8,961 bases of DNA from Candidatus Nitrosocosmicus sp. (GTDB lineage Archaea > Thermoproteota > Nitrososphaeria > Nitrososphaerales > Nitrososphaeraceae): positions 1 to 8,961 of the forward strand of contig JAKDMR010000065.1 in assembly GCA_030452275.1 (NCBI GenBank), given 5' to 3'. Below, in pieces: positions 1 through 6,087 of this stretch (within the stretch, counting starts at the first letter, position 1; the number at the start of each line of letters is the position of its first letter). Below the pieces are notes generated by a model that saw nothing but the letters and a program-made list of their open reading frames with translations, was not told the origin of the DNA and searched no databases. The position numbers and the translations under genes were made by a program.

Positions 1-136
1 TAATTCGTGTTATCTTACTTTAATCTTGGCTGAAACATTGTCAATAAGAGCGATTAGAATTTCAAAGATTCACCAGATATTACAAAATTATATTACGTTA
101 TCCACAAAGCCATAAATCGTATAACTTTTTTTACTA

Positions 137-418
137 TTATCCAGACCGTTTTATTATATGATATCCAAATTCGGTCTTTATAGGCTCAGCCGTAACCTCT
201 CCCTTTTTTAGCTTGAACGCTGCTTCTTCAAAAGGTTTGACCATCATCCCTTTTCCAAAGAAACCCAGGTCCCCACCTTTTTTTCCACTTCCTTTGTCAA
301 TAGAAAACTCCTTAGCCAGGTTTGAAAAGCCCTCCCCTTTCTTCAATTTTTCTAATATCAACAATGCTTCGCTTTGTTTCTTTACTAAAATATGATAACA
401 TTTGATTTTATCGGCCAC
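137..418 (-). CDS. Single-domain parvulin-type peptidyl-prolyl cis-trans isomerase (PpiC/PinA-like)
   Basis: This 93-residue protein is a stand-alone parvulin domain, which catalyses cis-trans isomerisation of peptide bonds before proline and so helps protein folding. The domain fills the whole chain: the first strand carries KCYHILVK with catalytic-type His9, SID at 39-41, GGDLGFFGKG at 48-57, the MVKPFEEAAF segment at 59-68, and the closing FGYHIIKR with the second His87. The sequence closely resembles the Cenarchaeum symbiosum PinA parvulin as I remember it, including the MADKIKC opening. There is no signal peptide or membrane helix, so it should be cytosolic. The start is GTG at 418; an in-frame stop lies two codons upstream (425-427), so no earlier start is possible. 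A GGAG lies 11 bases before the start and a TATA-like box further up. No gene partner lies close by. The family call is firm; physiological substrates are unknown. Confidence 0.93.
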   Translation of the reverse strand: MADKIKCYHILVKKQSEALLILEKLKKGEGFSNLAKEFSIDKGSGKKGGDLGFFGKGMMVKPFEEAAFKLKKGEVTAEPIKTEFGYHIIKRSG

Positions 419-453
419 CCTATCTCATTCTCCATCTAAGTTGAAATTCTCAC

Positions 454-464
454 AATAAATAAAC
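454..464 (-). promoter_or_regulatory. TATA box of the parvulin gene
   Basis: On the minus strand this reads GTTTATTTATT, centred about 41 bases before the GTG start. With the usual 25-27 base offset, transcription would begin near 433, leaving a leader of roughly 15 bases. The GGAG at 430-433 would sit at its extreme 5' end. Confidence 0.4.
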
Positions 465-850
465 ATTATGAAAAAGTTGGAAACTCATGGACATATTCTA
501 GATTAACTTTCATGGTCCCAAGCATTATTAGACCTTGTATGGATTCTCGCCCAAAAAATCAACTATAGGGGATTCTTATGACAAGATAGTCAAGACAGAA
601 TGTTGAATGAGTTATGAGCTTTCAAATAAGATCAAATAAGGCACTGCGTTGGTGACAATTCCATGCTCAACTGTTTAGGTTAATAACAGATTTGTTCCTA
701 TAAAGCGATTTTATTGGTAAAATAGCCTTTACTAAAAGCAAACCTATCAAAACTATGTAGTAGAATTTAACTCAAATGGATTTGAGACTAATAGGGACTA
801 GTACATCAAATATCAAACCCCTGCGGCAATGAACCAGTCGTTTTCGAGTC
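465..850. other. Intergenic gap with no recognisable gene
   Basis: I read both strands for tRNA-like arms and short frames. The longest reading frames that start with ATG are about 20 codons or fewer and have no convincing protein character. No repeat array or hairpin stands out. The gap separates the divergent parvulin and 76-residue genes and is longer than two promoters need, which is normal for loosely packed soil Nitrososphaerales genomes. Confidence 0.5.
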
Positions 851-860
851 CATAAATATA
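851..860 (+). promoter_or_regulatory. TATA box for the 76-residue gene
   Basis: CATAAATATA lies about 31 bases (centre to start) before the ATG at 887. Transcription would begin a few bases before or at the start codon, giving a leaderless or nearly leaderless mRNA. This supports ATG 887 over the internal ATG at 926. Confidence 0.5.
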
Positions 861-886
861 ACTAGTACTACACATAGTATTATTTC

Positions 887-1117
887 ATGAGCGATTTTGC
901 CTTTTTCAGATTTACAAGTTTGAATATGTTAACCGAAGAGGAAATAACGCATAAAAACGAAATTGTGGACATTACTGAACAAGTCTTGGATGCGGAAGGT
1001 ATTGAATGTGATTCAAGGATATCAAAAATTTCCGAAGATCAACTAGCACTGATTCTAGAAAAAGTCAGGAAAATTAGAAAAAAGAAAGTGAATCCAGAGA
1101 ATGAAATTACCAATTAA
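887..1117 (+). CDS. Small hypothetical protein, 76 residues
   Basis: I do not recognise this family. The protein is short, hydrophilic and predicted mostly helical. Residues 15-38 (from LTEEEI) are acidic. Residues 48-68 form an amphipathic helix starting ISEDQLALILEK and ending in a very basic cluster, RKIRKKK (61-67), which could contact nucleic acid or a membrane surface; that is inference only. It has one cysteine (Cys41) and no signal peptide or membrane segment. The ATG at 887 follows a TATA box at leaderless distance; Met14 (926) is a possible alternative start and would remove an aromatic-rich N-terminus. The next gene starts 41 bases after its stop on the same strand, so the two may be co-transcribed. 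Confidence 0.6.
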   Translation: MSDFAFFRFTSLNMLTEEEITHKNEIVDITEQVLDAEGIECDSRISKISEDQLALILEKVRKIRKKKVNPENEITN

Positions 1118-1158
1118 GAGGAACTGCATGATAGACATTATGGGATCTTGAGAAATTC

Positions 1159-1452
1159 ATGAATATTTTGTTGATTGGAAGCATATGCATGATGGCGTTA
1201 GGTATATTTCTCATGGTAGCCAGAACCTTTCTACCTGGTACAATCGTTATTATATTAGGAATTCTAATGACATTGTTTAGTAAATATCCTTTATTCAAGA
1301 ACATGAAAGCAAAAACAAATCTAGCTAAGATATGTACATGTTCCATCTGTAATCATAAGAAATCAAAGAGTTGTCTAGATTCTGGATGTCAATGTTGTAT
1401 CATTATCAAAGAAGGCATTGTTGTTGGCCATCATAATAATGCCTTACAATAG
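1159..1452 (+). CDS. Small membrane protein with Cys/His-rich C-terminal domain
   Basis: This 97-residue protein has two parts. The N-terminal half holds two hydrophobic helices, about residues 3-21 and 26-41, separated by a short RTFLPG turn, so it should be a membrane hairpin. The C-terminal half carries a dense metal-site-like motif: Cys59, Cys61, Cys64, His66, Cys72, Cys77, Cys79, Cys80, then His91 and His92 near the end. The pattern C-x-C-x2-C-x-H-x5-C-x4-C-x-C-C would suit one or two zinc ions or a redox centre, but no standard zinc-finger family fits exactly. With hairpin topology both termini lie on the same side; the basic tail (HKKSK) suggests the cytoplasm. I recall similar short Cys-rich proteins in soil ammonia-oxidising archaea, of unknown function. 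It lies 41 bases downstream of the 76-residue gene and may share its transcript. The reading frame is confident, the function unknown. Confidence 0.75.
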   Translation: MNILLIGSICMMALGIFLMVARTFLPGTIVIILGILMTLFSKYPLFKNMKAKTNLAKICTCSICNHKKSKSCLDSGCQCCIIIKEGIVVGHHNNALQ

Positions 1453-1894
1453 TTACAGAATTGATTGCATTTAATATTTCATTAGATTCTACAATTGATG
1501 GCTTAGTGATCTATCACTCCAACGTTATTTCTTAAAATCAGGTACTTTTAATGGCATAAGTGCGAAAGAATTCATCTTTTTTGGATATTTTAAAAACCTT
1601 AATCCCTCCCCCTCATCCACTATTAAGTTGATAGGAAGTTAGAACCAAATGAAGAATTGAAAACACATTACTGTTGAGTAAACCCTAATACAAGAAAATA
1701 ATGAATATATCATTTTGGGTTTCTGAGAGATTTGTTGAATATTTGTTGTGTCCATGACTGGACAAGAGGAATGTGGAATAAAATTTAATTATGATATTGG
1801 GTATATCCTACAAGAAGACAACCAAGTTACTTTGCGATTGTAGACCACGATGTGAAATTCAGCGTTGAGTCAGCTTACCTGCTTGCACTTGAAT
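1453..1894. other. Intergenic gap with short protein-like scraps
   Basis: No full gene is visible. On the minus strand a 31-codon frame (1525-1620, GTG start) looks protein-like and is listed separately. On the plus strand, 1754-1843 (ATG, 29 codons) is followed in a shifted frame by 1837-1896, whose codons read IVDHDVKFSVESAYLLALE and stop. These two plus-strand pieces could be a decayed gene with a frameshift, or chance. No tRNA or repeat was seen. Confidence 0.4.
1525..1620 (-). CDS. Possible 31-residue small protein or gene remnant
   Basis: A short minus-strand frame starts at GTG 1620 and stops at TAA 1525-1527; an in-frame stop at 1639-1641 limits any extension. The peptide begins VDEGEGLRFLKYPKKMNSFA and ends in a lysine pair. 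Its balanced composition (hydrophobic, acidic and basic residues, two prolines) looks more protein-like than the neighbouring AT-rich sequence would give by chance. I see no clear Shine-Dalgarno or TATA box. It could be a real mini-protein, the C-terminal remnant of a lost gene, or chance. Confidence is low. Confidence 0.18.
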   Translation of the reverse strand: MDEGEGLRFLKYPKKMNSFALMPLKVPDFKK

Positions 1895-1907
1895 AACTTA
1901 TTAATTT
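1895..1907 (+). promoter_or_regulatory. TATA box for the dehydrogenase gene
   Basis: AACTTATTAATTT is centred about 26 bases before the ATG at 1927. That is the spacing expected of a leaderless archaeal transcript and marks 1927 as the ancestral start, upstream of the in-frame TGA. Confidence 0.45.
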
Positions 1908-1926
1908 GATATTTTTACTTACAAAC

Positions 1927-1989
1927 ATGAGTGAGAAGAGAGTTGCAATTGTGACTTGAAGTTCAAGTGGAATAGGTTTTGAAACATCT
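1927..1989 (+). pseudogene. Original 5' end of the dehydrogenase gene, interrupted by TGA at 1957-1959
   Basis: Translation from ATG 1927 gives MSEKRVAIVT, then TGA, then SSSGIGFETS, and continues without a gap into the 257-codon frame that follows. In classical short-chain dehydrogenases this is the first beta strand and the cofactor loop TGxxxGIG, so the TGA stands exactly where the first glycine belongs. A single base change (GGA to TGA) explains it. Either the gene is a recent pseudogene, the base is a sequencing error, or the stop is read through. The genome uses TGA as a normal stop elsewhere in this window (the MFS gene), which argues against a general reassignment. Confidence 0.8.
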
Positions 1990-2763
1990 TTGATGCTAGC
2001 AAGACATGGATTCATTACTTATGCAACGATGAGGGATTTACAGAAAAGTTCAACGCTGAAATCTATCGCCGATAAAGAAAGCATTCCCTTGAGATGTATT
2101 CAACTTGACGTTACGAACGATTTGTCGGTTAAACAAGCAATTGAAACTATAGAAAATGAGTCTAAACAAATCGATATTCTGGTTAATAACGCAGACTATG
2201 GTTTGAGTGGGGCTCTTGAGGATCTTTTGATAGATGAAATAAAATTACAATTTGATACAAATTTTTTTGGATTGATCCGAGCCACTCAGGCAGTGTTACC
2301 CATAATGAGAAAGCAGAGATCTGGATTAATTGTCAATATGAGTTCCGGCCTTGGCCGTTTTGGCATCGCAACTAATTCAGCGTATGCGAGTTCAAAATTT
2401 GCTATGGAGGGATTAACTGAATCAGTATCCTATGAGCTCGAACCATTTGGGATTAGAACTGTACTAATAGAGCCTGGAATAATCAAAACTAACTTCATTA
2501 AAGCCGCGGTATTAGCACAAAAATCTACAGACCCTAATTCGCCATACTTTCAATTTATGAATAATATGGATGAAGGGATGAAAAAATTAATTGAGGGTGG
2601 CGAGGGGCCCGAATATGTTGCTAAGGTTGTACTGGAGGCCATAAACGACAGCAATCCCAAGCTAAGATATCTTGCAGGCAAAGATGTTGAAAAGATTATG
2701 GAAATCAAAAACAAGGTATCAGATGAAGATTTTCATAATATGATAAAAAATATGAGTGGCTAG
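1990..2763 (+). CDS. Short-chain dehydrogenase/reductase (SDR), main open part; start interrupted upstream
   Basis: The protein belongs to the classical SDR family, NAD(P)(H)-dependent oxidoreductases with a Rossmann fold; the substrate cannot be told from sequence. Counting from TTG 1990, visible motifs are LDVTND (39-44, adenine-pocket Asp), VNNADYG (65-71, normally NNAG), the active-site helix Asn91 in NFFG, Ser118/Ser119, the catalytic Tyr132-x3-Lys136 in AYASSK, and the PG turn (162-163). The C-terminus (LRYLAGKD, 225-232) is complete, so the fold is intact apart from the cofactor loop. That loop is encoded upstream (1927-1989) and is broken by an in-frame TGA. A protein started at TTG 1990 or ATG 1993 would lack the first strand and glycine motif and probably could not bind cofactor. 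The frame is otherwise undamaged. It converges on the PsbP-related gene, 33 bases away. Likely a young pseudogene or a sequence error. Confidence 0.85.
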   Translation: MMLARHGFITYATMRDLQKSSTLKSIADKESIPLRCIQLDVTNDLSVKQAIETIENESKQIDILVNNADYGLSGALEDLLIDEIKLQFDTNFFGLIRATQAVLPIMRKQRSGLIVNMSSGLGRFGIATNSAYASSKFAMEGLTESVSYELEPFGIRTVLIEPGIIKTNFIKAAVLAQKSTDPNSPYFQFMNNMDEGMKKLIEGGEGPEYVAKVVLEAINDSNPKLRYLAGKDVEKIMEIKNKVSDEDFHNMIKNMSG

Positions 2764-2796
2764 CTAAAGCTGGCATAGTAAGGAAATCGATAGAAT

Positions 2797-3420
2797 CTAT
2801 TGCATGAATCTAAAGGATTCCTTGATTTGTTGAAACTCCTTATATGTTTCGGATACATTTGACTGCGGGCTAATGAAATTGACATGATACAATTGGTTAT
2901 TATAGATTGAATAGGTATCCACTTCGAAGGTCCAGATATTTTGGGCAAGGAAGGTCAATTCTTTGGCAGGCTGATCGCCAAGTCTGGTATAGTTATTTCC
3001 AAGTACCTTTACATTCAAATTTCCATAAATTGAGGATGGATCTTGAAAAGAACTCATCTTATCAGTGACTAATTTATTCAGGAAATCTGCGGGTAATAAC
3101 TGGCTGTCTTCTAGTGATCTGTTTACATCATTAATAGAAATGCTAAAAAATATTTCATTTAATGGAGTGACAGGCTCACTCACTATAGGTCGTAGAACTA
3201 ATGCTGTAGTTTCTCCATAATATGGGAAAGTAGAATTTCTTGGAGCTATTTCCCATTCTAAAGGATAATTGAGGCTGTATGTTTGATTCGGATCAGTGAA
3301 TGTTTTTTGTGTCGAATTCGATTGTGCCTCGACATAACCTTGTTGAAAGTTCATTGTTCCTATTAAAAATAGCAATAATGATAATGGAATGAAAACAAAA
3401 AAAATGATTTTATTATACAT
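2797..3420 (-). CDS. Secreted PsbP-related protein
   Basis: This 207-residue protein starts with a clear signal or anchor segment: a lysine at residue 4, a hydrophobic core over about 5-22, and a plausible cleavage region near VEAQS (30-34). The mature part begins with FTDPNQTYSLNYPLEWEI (41-58), the entry strand and Tyr-Pro-x-x-Trp turn typical of PsbP-like domains, followed by alternating strands and helices to the end (FKEFQQ-like helix near 194-207). Plant PsbP is a photosystem subunit, but the archaeal relatives have no known role; a photosynthetic function is not implied. Six N-glycosylation sequons (Asn35, 45, 62, 100, 143, 188) fit an exported archaeal glycoprotein. No cysteine or lipobox is present. 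ATG 3420 follows a TATA box at leaderless distance. It is divergent from the 156-residue gene and convergent with the dehydrogenase. Confidence 0.8.
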   Translation of the reverse strand: MYNKIIFFVFIPLSLLLFLIGTMNFQQGYVEAQSNSTQKTFTDPNQTYSLNYPLEWEIAPRNSTFPYYGETTALVLRPIVSEPVTPLNEIFFSISINDVNRSLEDSQLLPADFLNKLVTDKMSSFQDPSSIYGNLNVKVLGNNYTRLGDQPAKELTFLAQNIWTFEVDTYSIYNNQLYHVNFISPQSNVSETYKEFQQIKESFRFMQ

Positions 3421-3441
3421 TAATTAACAAGGAACCACTAG

Positions 3442-3449
3442 TTATTTAT
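3442..3449 (-). promoter_or_regulatory. TATA box of the PsbP-related gene
   Basis: The minus strand reads ATAAATAA, centred about 25 bases before ATG 3420, so the transcript is probably leaderless. Confidence 0.5.
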
Positions 3450-3552
3450 TTTCATCTATTTTGACACGCCAATGGAAAGGAAAATGGAAAGAACCTGTTC
3501 ACCTTACACTGCATAGAGGAGTATATCCACTGTACTTCATTGATTATTAAAG

Positions 3553-3560
3553 TTATATAT
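3553..3560 (+). promoter_or_regulatory. TATA box for the 156-residue gene; bears on start choice
   Basis: TTATATAT is centred about 19 bases before ATG 3575 but about 30 bases before the in-frame ATG at 3587. With a 25-27 base offset, transcription would start near 3583, after the first ATG, favouring Met5 as the true start. A weaker AT-rich site (TATTAAAG, 3544-3551) would suit the first ATG instead. Confidence 0.45.
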
Positions 3561-3574
3561 CACTTTAGTATAAC

Positions 3575-4045
3575 ATGACTAGAAAGATGCCAAGATCAAA
3601 TTCTGCTGAATTAATTACTCTAAGAGTTAACATTGTAAAAGAGTTAAGAAGTAAATGGAAGAGGGAACGAGAGAGGAATCCCTATATAAATGAACACTTT
3701 GGAGGATTTGTAAACGAGTTACTACATGAGATACTAGAAAAAGATGAATTTTTGAAACACTATGCCCCTTTTTTATCAGAGGAGGGATGCACTAGGGATA
3801 CGCTCTATATTAAAGACTATAAAGAAAATAAGATTACAGAAATCCATTTTAATGAGGAAAAGTTACATTGTTCACTCTGTCAATCATCTTCGTGTTTTCA
3901 TATTCAATTTGCTATGGCCACCCCCCGTGTTGCGAAATTGAACATAAGAAACCAACCGGCTGATCAGGAAATTGAAGAAGATGGACAACAAGTAAGAAAG
4001 CTAACAATCAATAAGAGAAGGAAATCCACAATTTCCAGAAAGTAA
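3575..4045 (+). CDS. Hypothetical protein with RHH-like N-terminus and SWIM-like Cys/His site
   Basis: The protein has 156 residues, or 152 if it starts at ATG 3587. Residues 11-60 run ELITLRVNIVKELRSKWK, then a charged RERER stretch, then GGFVNELLHEILEKDEFL: a short strand followed by two helices, which resembles a ribbon-helix-helix DNA-binding fold, though this is inference from pattern. The centre holds Cys99-x2-Cys102-x4-Cys107-x-His109 followed by a hydrophobic segment (IQFAMATP), recalling the CxCxnCxH arrangement of SWIM zinc sites with one extra residue in the first pair. The C-terminus is strongly basic (KRRKSTISRK, 147-156), again consistent with nucleic-acid binding. No signal peptide or membrane helix is seen. 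It has its own promoter and lies 113 bases before the nitroreductase gene on the same strand. A regulator is plausible; a target is unknown. Confidence 0.7.
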   Translation: MTRKMPRSNSAELITLRVNIVKELRSKWKRERERNPYINEHFGGFVNELLHEILEKDEFLKHYAPFLSEEGCTRDTLYIKDYKENKITEIHFNEEKLHCSLCQSSSCFHIQFAMATPRVAKLNIRNQPADQEIEEDGQQVRKLTINKRRKSTISRK

Positions 4046-4158
4046 TACTAAAAGATTTGGTCATGGGATTTATCAAGAGGTAATCATAATACCCTTCAAA
4101 CGGTTTGACCTGTTAAGAACTTTAATTAATGACCCTTGGATTTATTTTTTGATCCAAT

Positions 4159-4782
4159 TTGGAGAAAGGCATCATAGATAATCATGCGCTAACTGACTAT
4201 CCTATTCATGACCTATTAAGAAAAAGGTGGAGTGCTCGAGCATTTTCTACAAGAAAGGTTGAGAAAATAAAACTATTTTCGATACTAGAGGCAGCTAGGT
4301 GGACACCATCTTCGAGAAACGAACAACCCTGGCGTTATATCGTTTTTACTAGTGACAATCCTAGTAGATTATTTGAGGCTCAATCAGTTCTACTAGAATC
4401 AAATTCCTTTGCAAAACAAGCACCTATCTTGATATGTGCCATCACAAGAAAGATGTATACAGATAGTCAAGAATCAAATAGACTTTATTTTCATGACCTT
4501 GGTGCTGCAAATGAGAATATGTTCTTAGAAAGTTTTAATCAGGGTCTAATTATGCACGAGATGGGTGGATTTAATATAAAATTAGCAAAAGAGGTATTCA
4601 AAATACCTGACGATTATGAAGTTGGGATCATGATAGCAATAGGATATCAAGGTACAAATGAAACCTTACCCGAAAAATTCAAAGTTAAAAATACAAAACC
4701 TAGGGAGAGAAAACCTCTGTCCCAAATAGCTTTCTTAGAAGATCTGGGTCGCGGTATACAGGAGATGATAAAAGAGGAATAA
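4159..4782 (+). CDS. Nitroreductase-family FMN oxidoreductase
   Basis: This 207-residue protein matches the nitroreductase family, FMN-dependent enzymes that use NAD(P)H to reduce nitro compounds, quinones or flavins; the physiological substrate here is unknown. Motifs in order: RKRWSARAF (21-29), the phosphate-binding start of the domain; WTPSSRNEQPWRYIVF (48-63), the classic FMN loop; the central helix DLGAANENMFLESFNQGL (113-130); GGFN (136-139); and GIMIAIGY (156-163), with the closing PRERKPL (181-187) that contacts the FMN phosphate. Length is normal for a single domain. The protein is soluble and would form a homodimer in the cytosol. The start is TTG at 4159: an in-frame TGA lies at 4150-4152 and the next ATG is far inside the domain. 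An AT-rich element (TAATTAAT, about 4122-4129) could be the promoter. It may follow the 156-residue gene on one transcript. Confidence 0.92.
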   Translation: MEKGIIDNHALTDYPIHDLLRKRWSARAFSTRKVEKIKLFSILEAARWTPSSRNEQPWRYIVFTSDNPSRLFEAQSVLLESNSFAKQAPILICAITRKMYTDSQESNRLYFHDLGAANENMFLESFNQGLIMHEMGGFNIKLAKEVFKIPDDYEVGIMIAIGYQGTNETLPEKFKVKNTKPRERKPLSQIAFLEDLGRGIQEMIKEE

Positions 4783-4925
4783 AAAAGGTAGATTCCAGTG
4801 CATTATCTCAACGTACATCTTTGTGCAGGTCCACAATAACCTCTTTATTCTATCAAGTAAGATACTCATATTAGTATCACACAAATTTATTGATAGAATT
4901 GAATAAGGTGTGACTAAAGGCATTC

Positions 4926-4982
4926 AAAAAAAAAGAGATAGGGCCCAGGCTTGCTGGAGCTAAACCAGAAAACGTTACCCTA
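4926..4982 (-). terminator. Structured terminator downstream of the protease gene
   Basis: Read on the minus strand after the protease stop, the outer arms TAGGG (4982-4978) and CCCTA (4943-4939) can pair. Inside, CCAG (4957-4954 on this strand) can pair with CTGG on either side (4968-4965 or 4948-4945). A run of nine T follows at 4934-4926. A hairpin followed by a U-run is a good transcription end signal; stem stability was not calculated. Confidence 0.45.
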
Positions 4983-4990
4983 AGAACTAT

Positions 4991-5866
4991 TTAATTAAGC
5001 TTTGTGGGATGAGGCATTAATTGGATTTCCTTATCCATTTTTTTTCCATATCTATTGATTTGAATAATTATTCGGTCTTTAATGTTCCTCTTTCGTACAT
5101 GATGAGAAATCTGATATGGATCAGTTATTTTTATTCCATCTACTGACTCAATGATATCTCCTTTACGCAAATCGGCTATGTAAGCGGGACCTTCTCGTTG
5201 TACCTCAGCAATTAAAGAGCCCTCGTTGGTCGGTAACCCATAAGAGTTTGCTAAATCACTCGTAATCTTTATTGTGGAAATGCCGATCCATGGCCTATTG
5301 GTAACGCGTCCATTCATTATTAGATCATTTATTATCAACTTTGCAACATTTATCGGCACTGCAAATCCTATACCTTGTGCATAAGGCATTTTCGCAGTAT
5401 TTATTCCAATCACTTGCCCTTTGGTATTTATGAGTGGACCCCCTGAATTACCAGGATTGATCGATGCATCAGTTTGAACAAGCTCCATGATACCCTGTTC
5501 AAACTGCAATTTTCTGCTTAGAGAACTTATAATTCCAGCAGTTACAGAGGGACCCCCATCCAAACCAAAAGGATTCCCAATCGCAATTACTATTTGTCCT
5601 ATTTTTAATTCATCCGAATTGCCTAATTCTGCGTAAGATAACGCATCTTTGGATTCGATTTTGATTATAGCTAAATCAGTAATAGGGTCCATTCCAACTA
5701 CTATTCCATCATAAATGTTTCCGTCTGTGGTTGTAACTTTTAACTTATTTGCCTTCTCAATGACATGATTATTTGTCAATATGTATCCCTTCTTATCTAT
5801 TATTACCCCCGACCCAACACCTTCTACAGGAAAAATTCTTAATAATTGGTCCTTGACCATTCTCAC
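4991..5866 (-). CDS. HtrA/DegP-type trypsin-like serine protease with PDZ domain
   Basis: The protein is an HtrA-family protease, which degrades or refolds damaged proteins. Counting from GTG 5866 (291 residues), the chymotrypsin-like domain carries the full triad: His34 in TNNHVI, Asp64 in ITDLAII, and Ser141 in NPGNSGGPL, with the substrate loop GIGFAVP at 165-171. One PDZ domain follows (about 193-285: WIGIS, GPAYIADLRKGDIIESVDG). There is no signal peptide or membrane anchor, so the enzyme is probably cytosolic, unlike bacterial DegP. The frame stays open upstream to 5950 and encodes the conserved entry helix (VEKVNKDVVNIASV), so the real protein is probably about 319 residues; yet this part has no ATG, GTG or TTG. 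A strong Shine-Dalgarno sequence 10 bases before ATA 5948-5950 suggests initiation there. Family and active site are certain; the start is not. Confidence 0.93.
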   Translation of the reverse strand: MRMVKDQLLRIFPVEGVGSGVIIDKKGYILTNNHVIEKANKLKVTTTDGNIYDGIVVGMDPITDLAIIKIESKDALSYAELGNSDELKIGQIVIAIGNPFGLDGGPSVTAGIISSLSRKLQFEQGIMELVQTDASINPGNSGGPLINTKGQVIGINTAKMPYAQGIGFAVPINVAKLIINDLIMNGRVTNRPWIGISTIKITSDLANSYGLPTNEGSLIAEVQREGPAYIADLRKGDIIESVDGIKITDPYQISHHVRKRNIKDRIIIQINRYGKKMDKEIQLMPHPTKLN

Positions 5867-5950
5867 GCTGGCTATGTTTACTACATCTTTGTTAACTTTT
5901 TCAACTGCATTTATGATTATGTTTTCATTCTCATAATCAAATGGTATTAT
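5867..5950 (-). other. In-frame N-terminal extension of the protease without a standard start codon
   Basis: These 28 codons continue the protease frame upstream to the stop at 5951-5953. They read IIPFDYENENIIINAVEKVN and then KDVVNIAS before joining the GTG at 5866. The pattern NAVEKVNKDVVNI matches the helix and strand that normally open HtrA domains (V-x-x-V-x-P-S-V-V-x-I), so the stretch looks coding. The two codons just after the stop are both ATA. Confidence 0.7.
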
Positions 5951-5960
5951 TTAGAAAATC

Positions 5961-5968
5961 CCTCCTTT
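5961..5968 (-). promoter_or_regulatory. Strong Shine-Dalgarno sequence before the protease frame
   Basis: The minus strand reads AAAGGAGG, an almost perfect anti-16S match, and the next ten bases lead to ATA at 5950-5948. It is about 94 bases from GTG 5866, far too distant to serve that codon. It is the strongest ribosome-binding site in the window, where most genes look leaderless. Confidence 0.65.
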
Positions 5969-6087
5969 AATGATAACCAGTGGGAAATAACCGGTGCATC
6001 AGAAAAGCAATAGGGTTTTAACAAATAGATCAGCGAATTCTCATTTGTTTTTGATGATAATTTTTTTACCACTAGGTAGATTTATGG

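Noticed and set aside
2..112. Open plus-strand frame at the left edge, possibly the end of a gene outside the window
   Set aside because: Only 36 codons are visible, with no recognisable motif, so it cannot be supported.
800..850. tRNA-like 3' half (GTTTTCGAGTCC)
   Set aside because: The loop does not match the TTCGA consensus, and no acceptor or anticodon arm could be paired.
1107..1346. Minus-strand frame of 79 codons
   Set aside because: It lies opposite the Cys-rich membrane protein, which has the better promoter context, helices and conserved-looking motif.
1957..1959. TGA read as glycine through a changed genetic code, or as selenocysteine
   Set aside because: The exporter uses TGA as its stop, and glycine rather than Cys/Sec is expected at this position; no Sec insertion element was seen.
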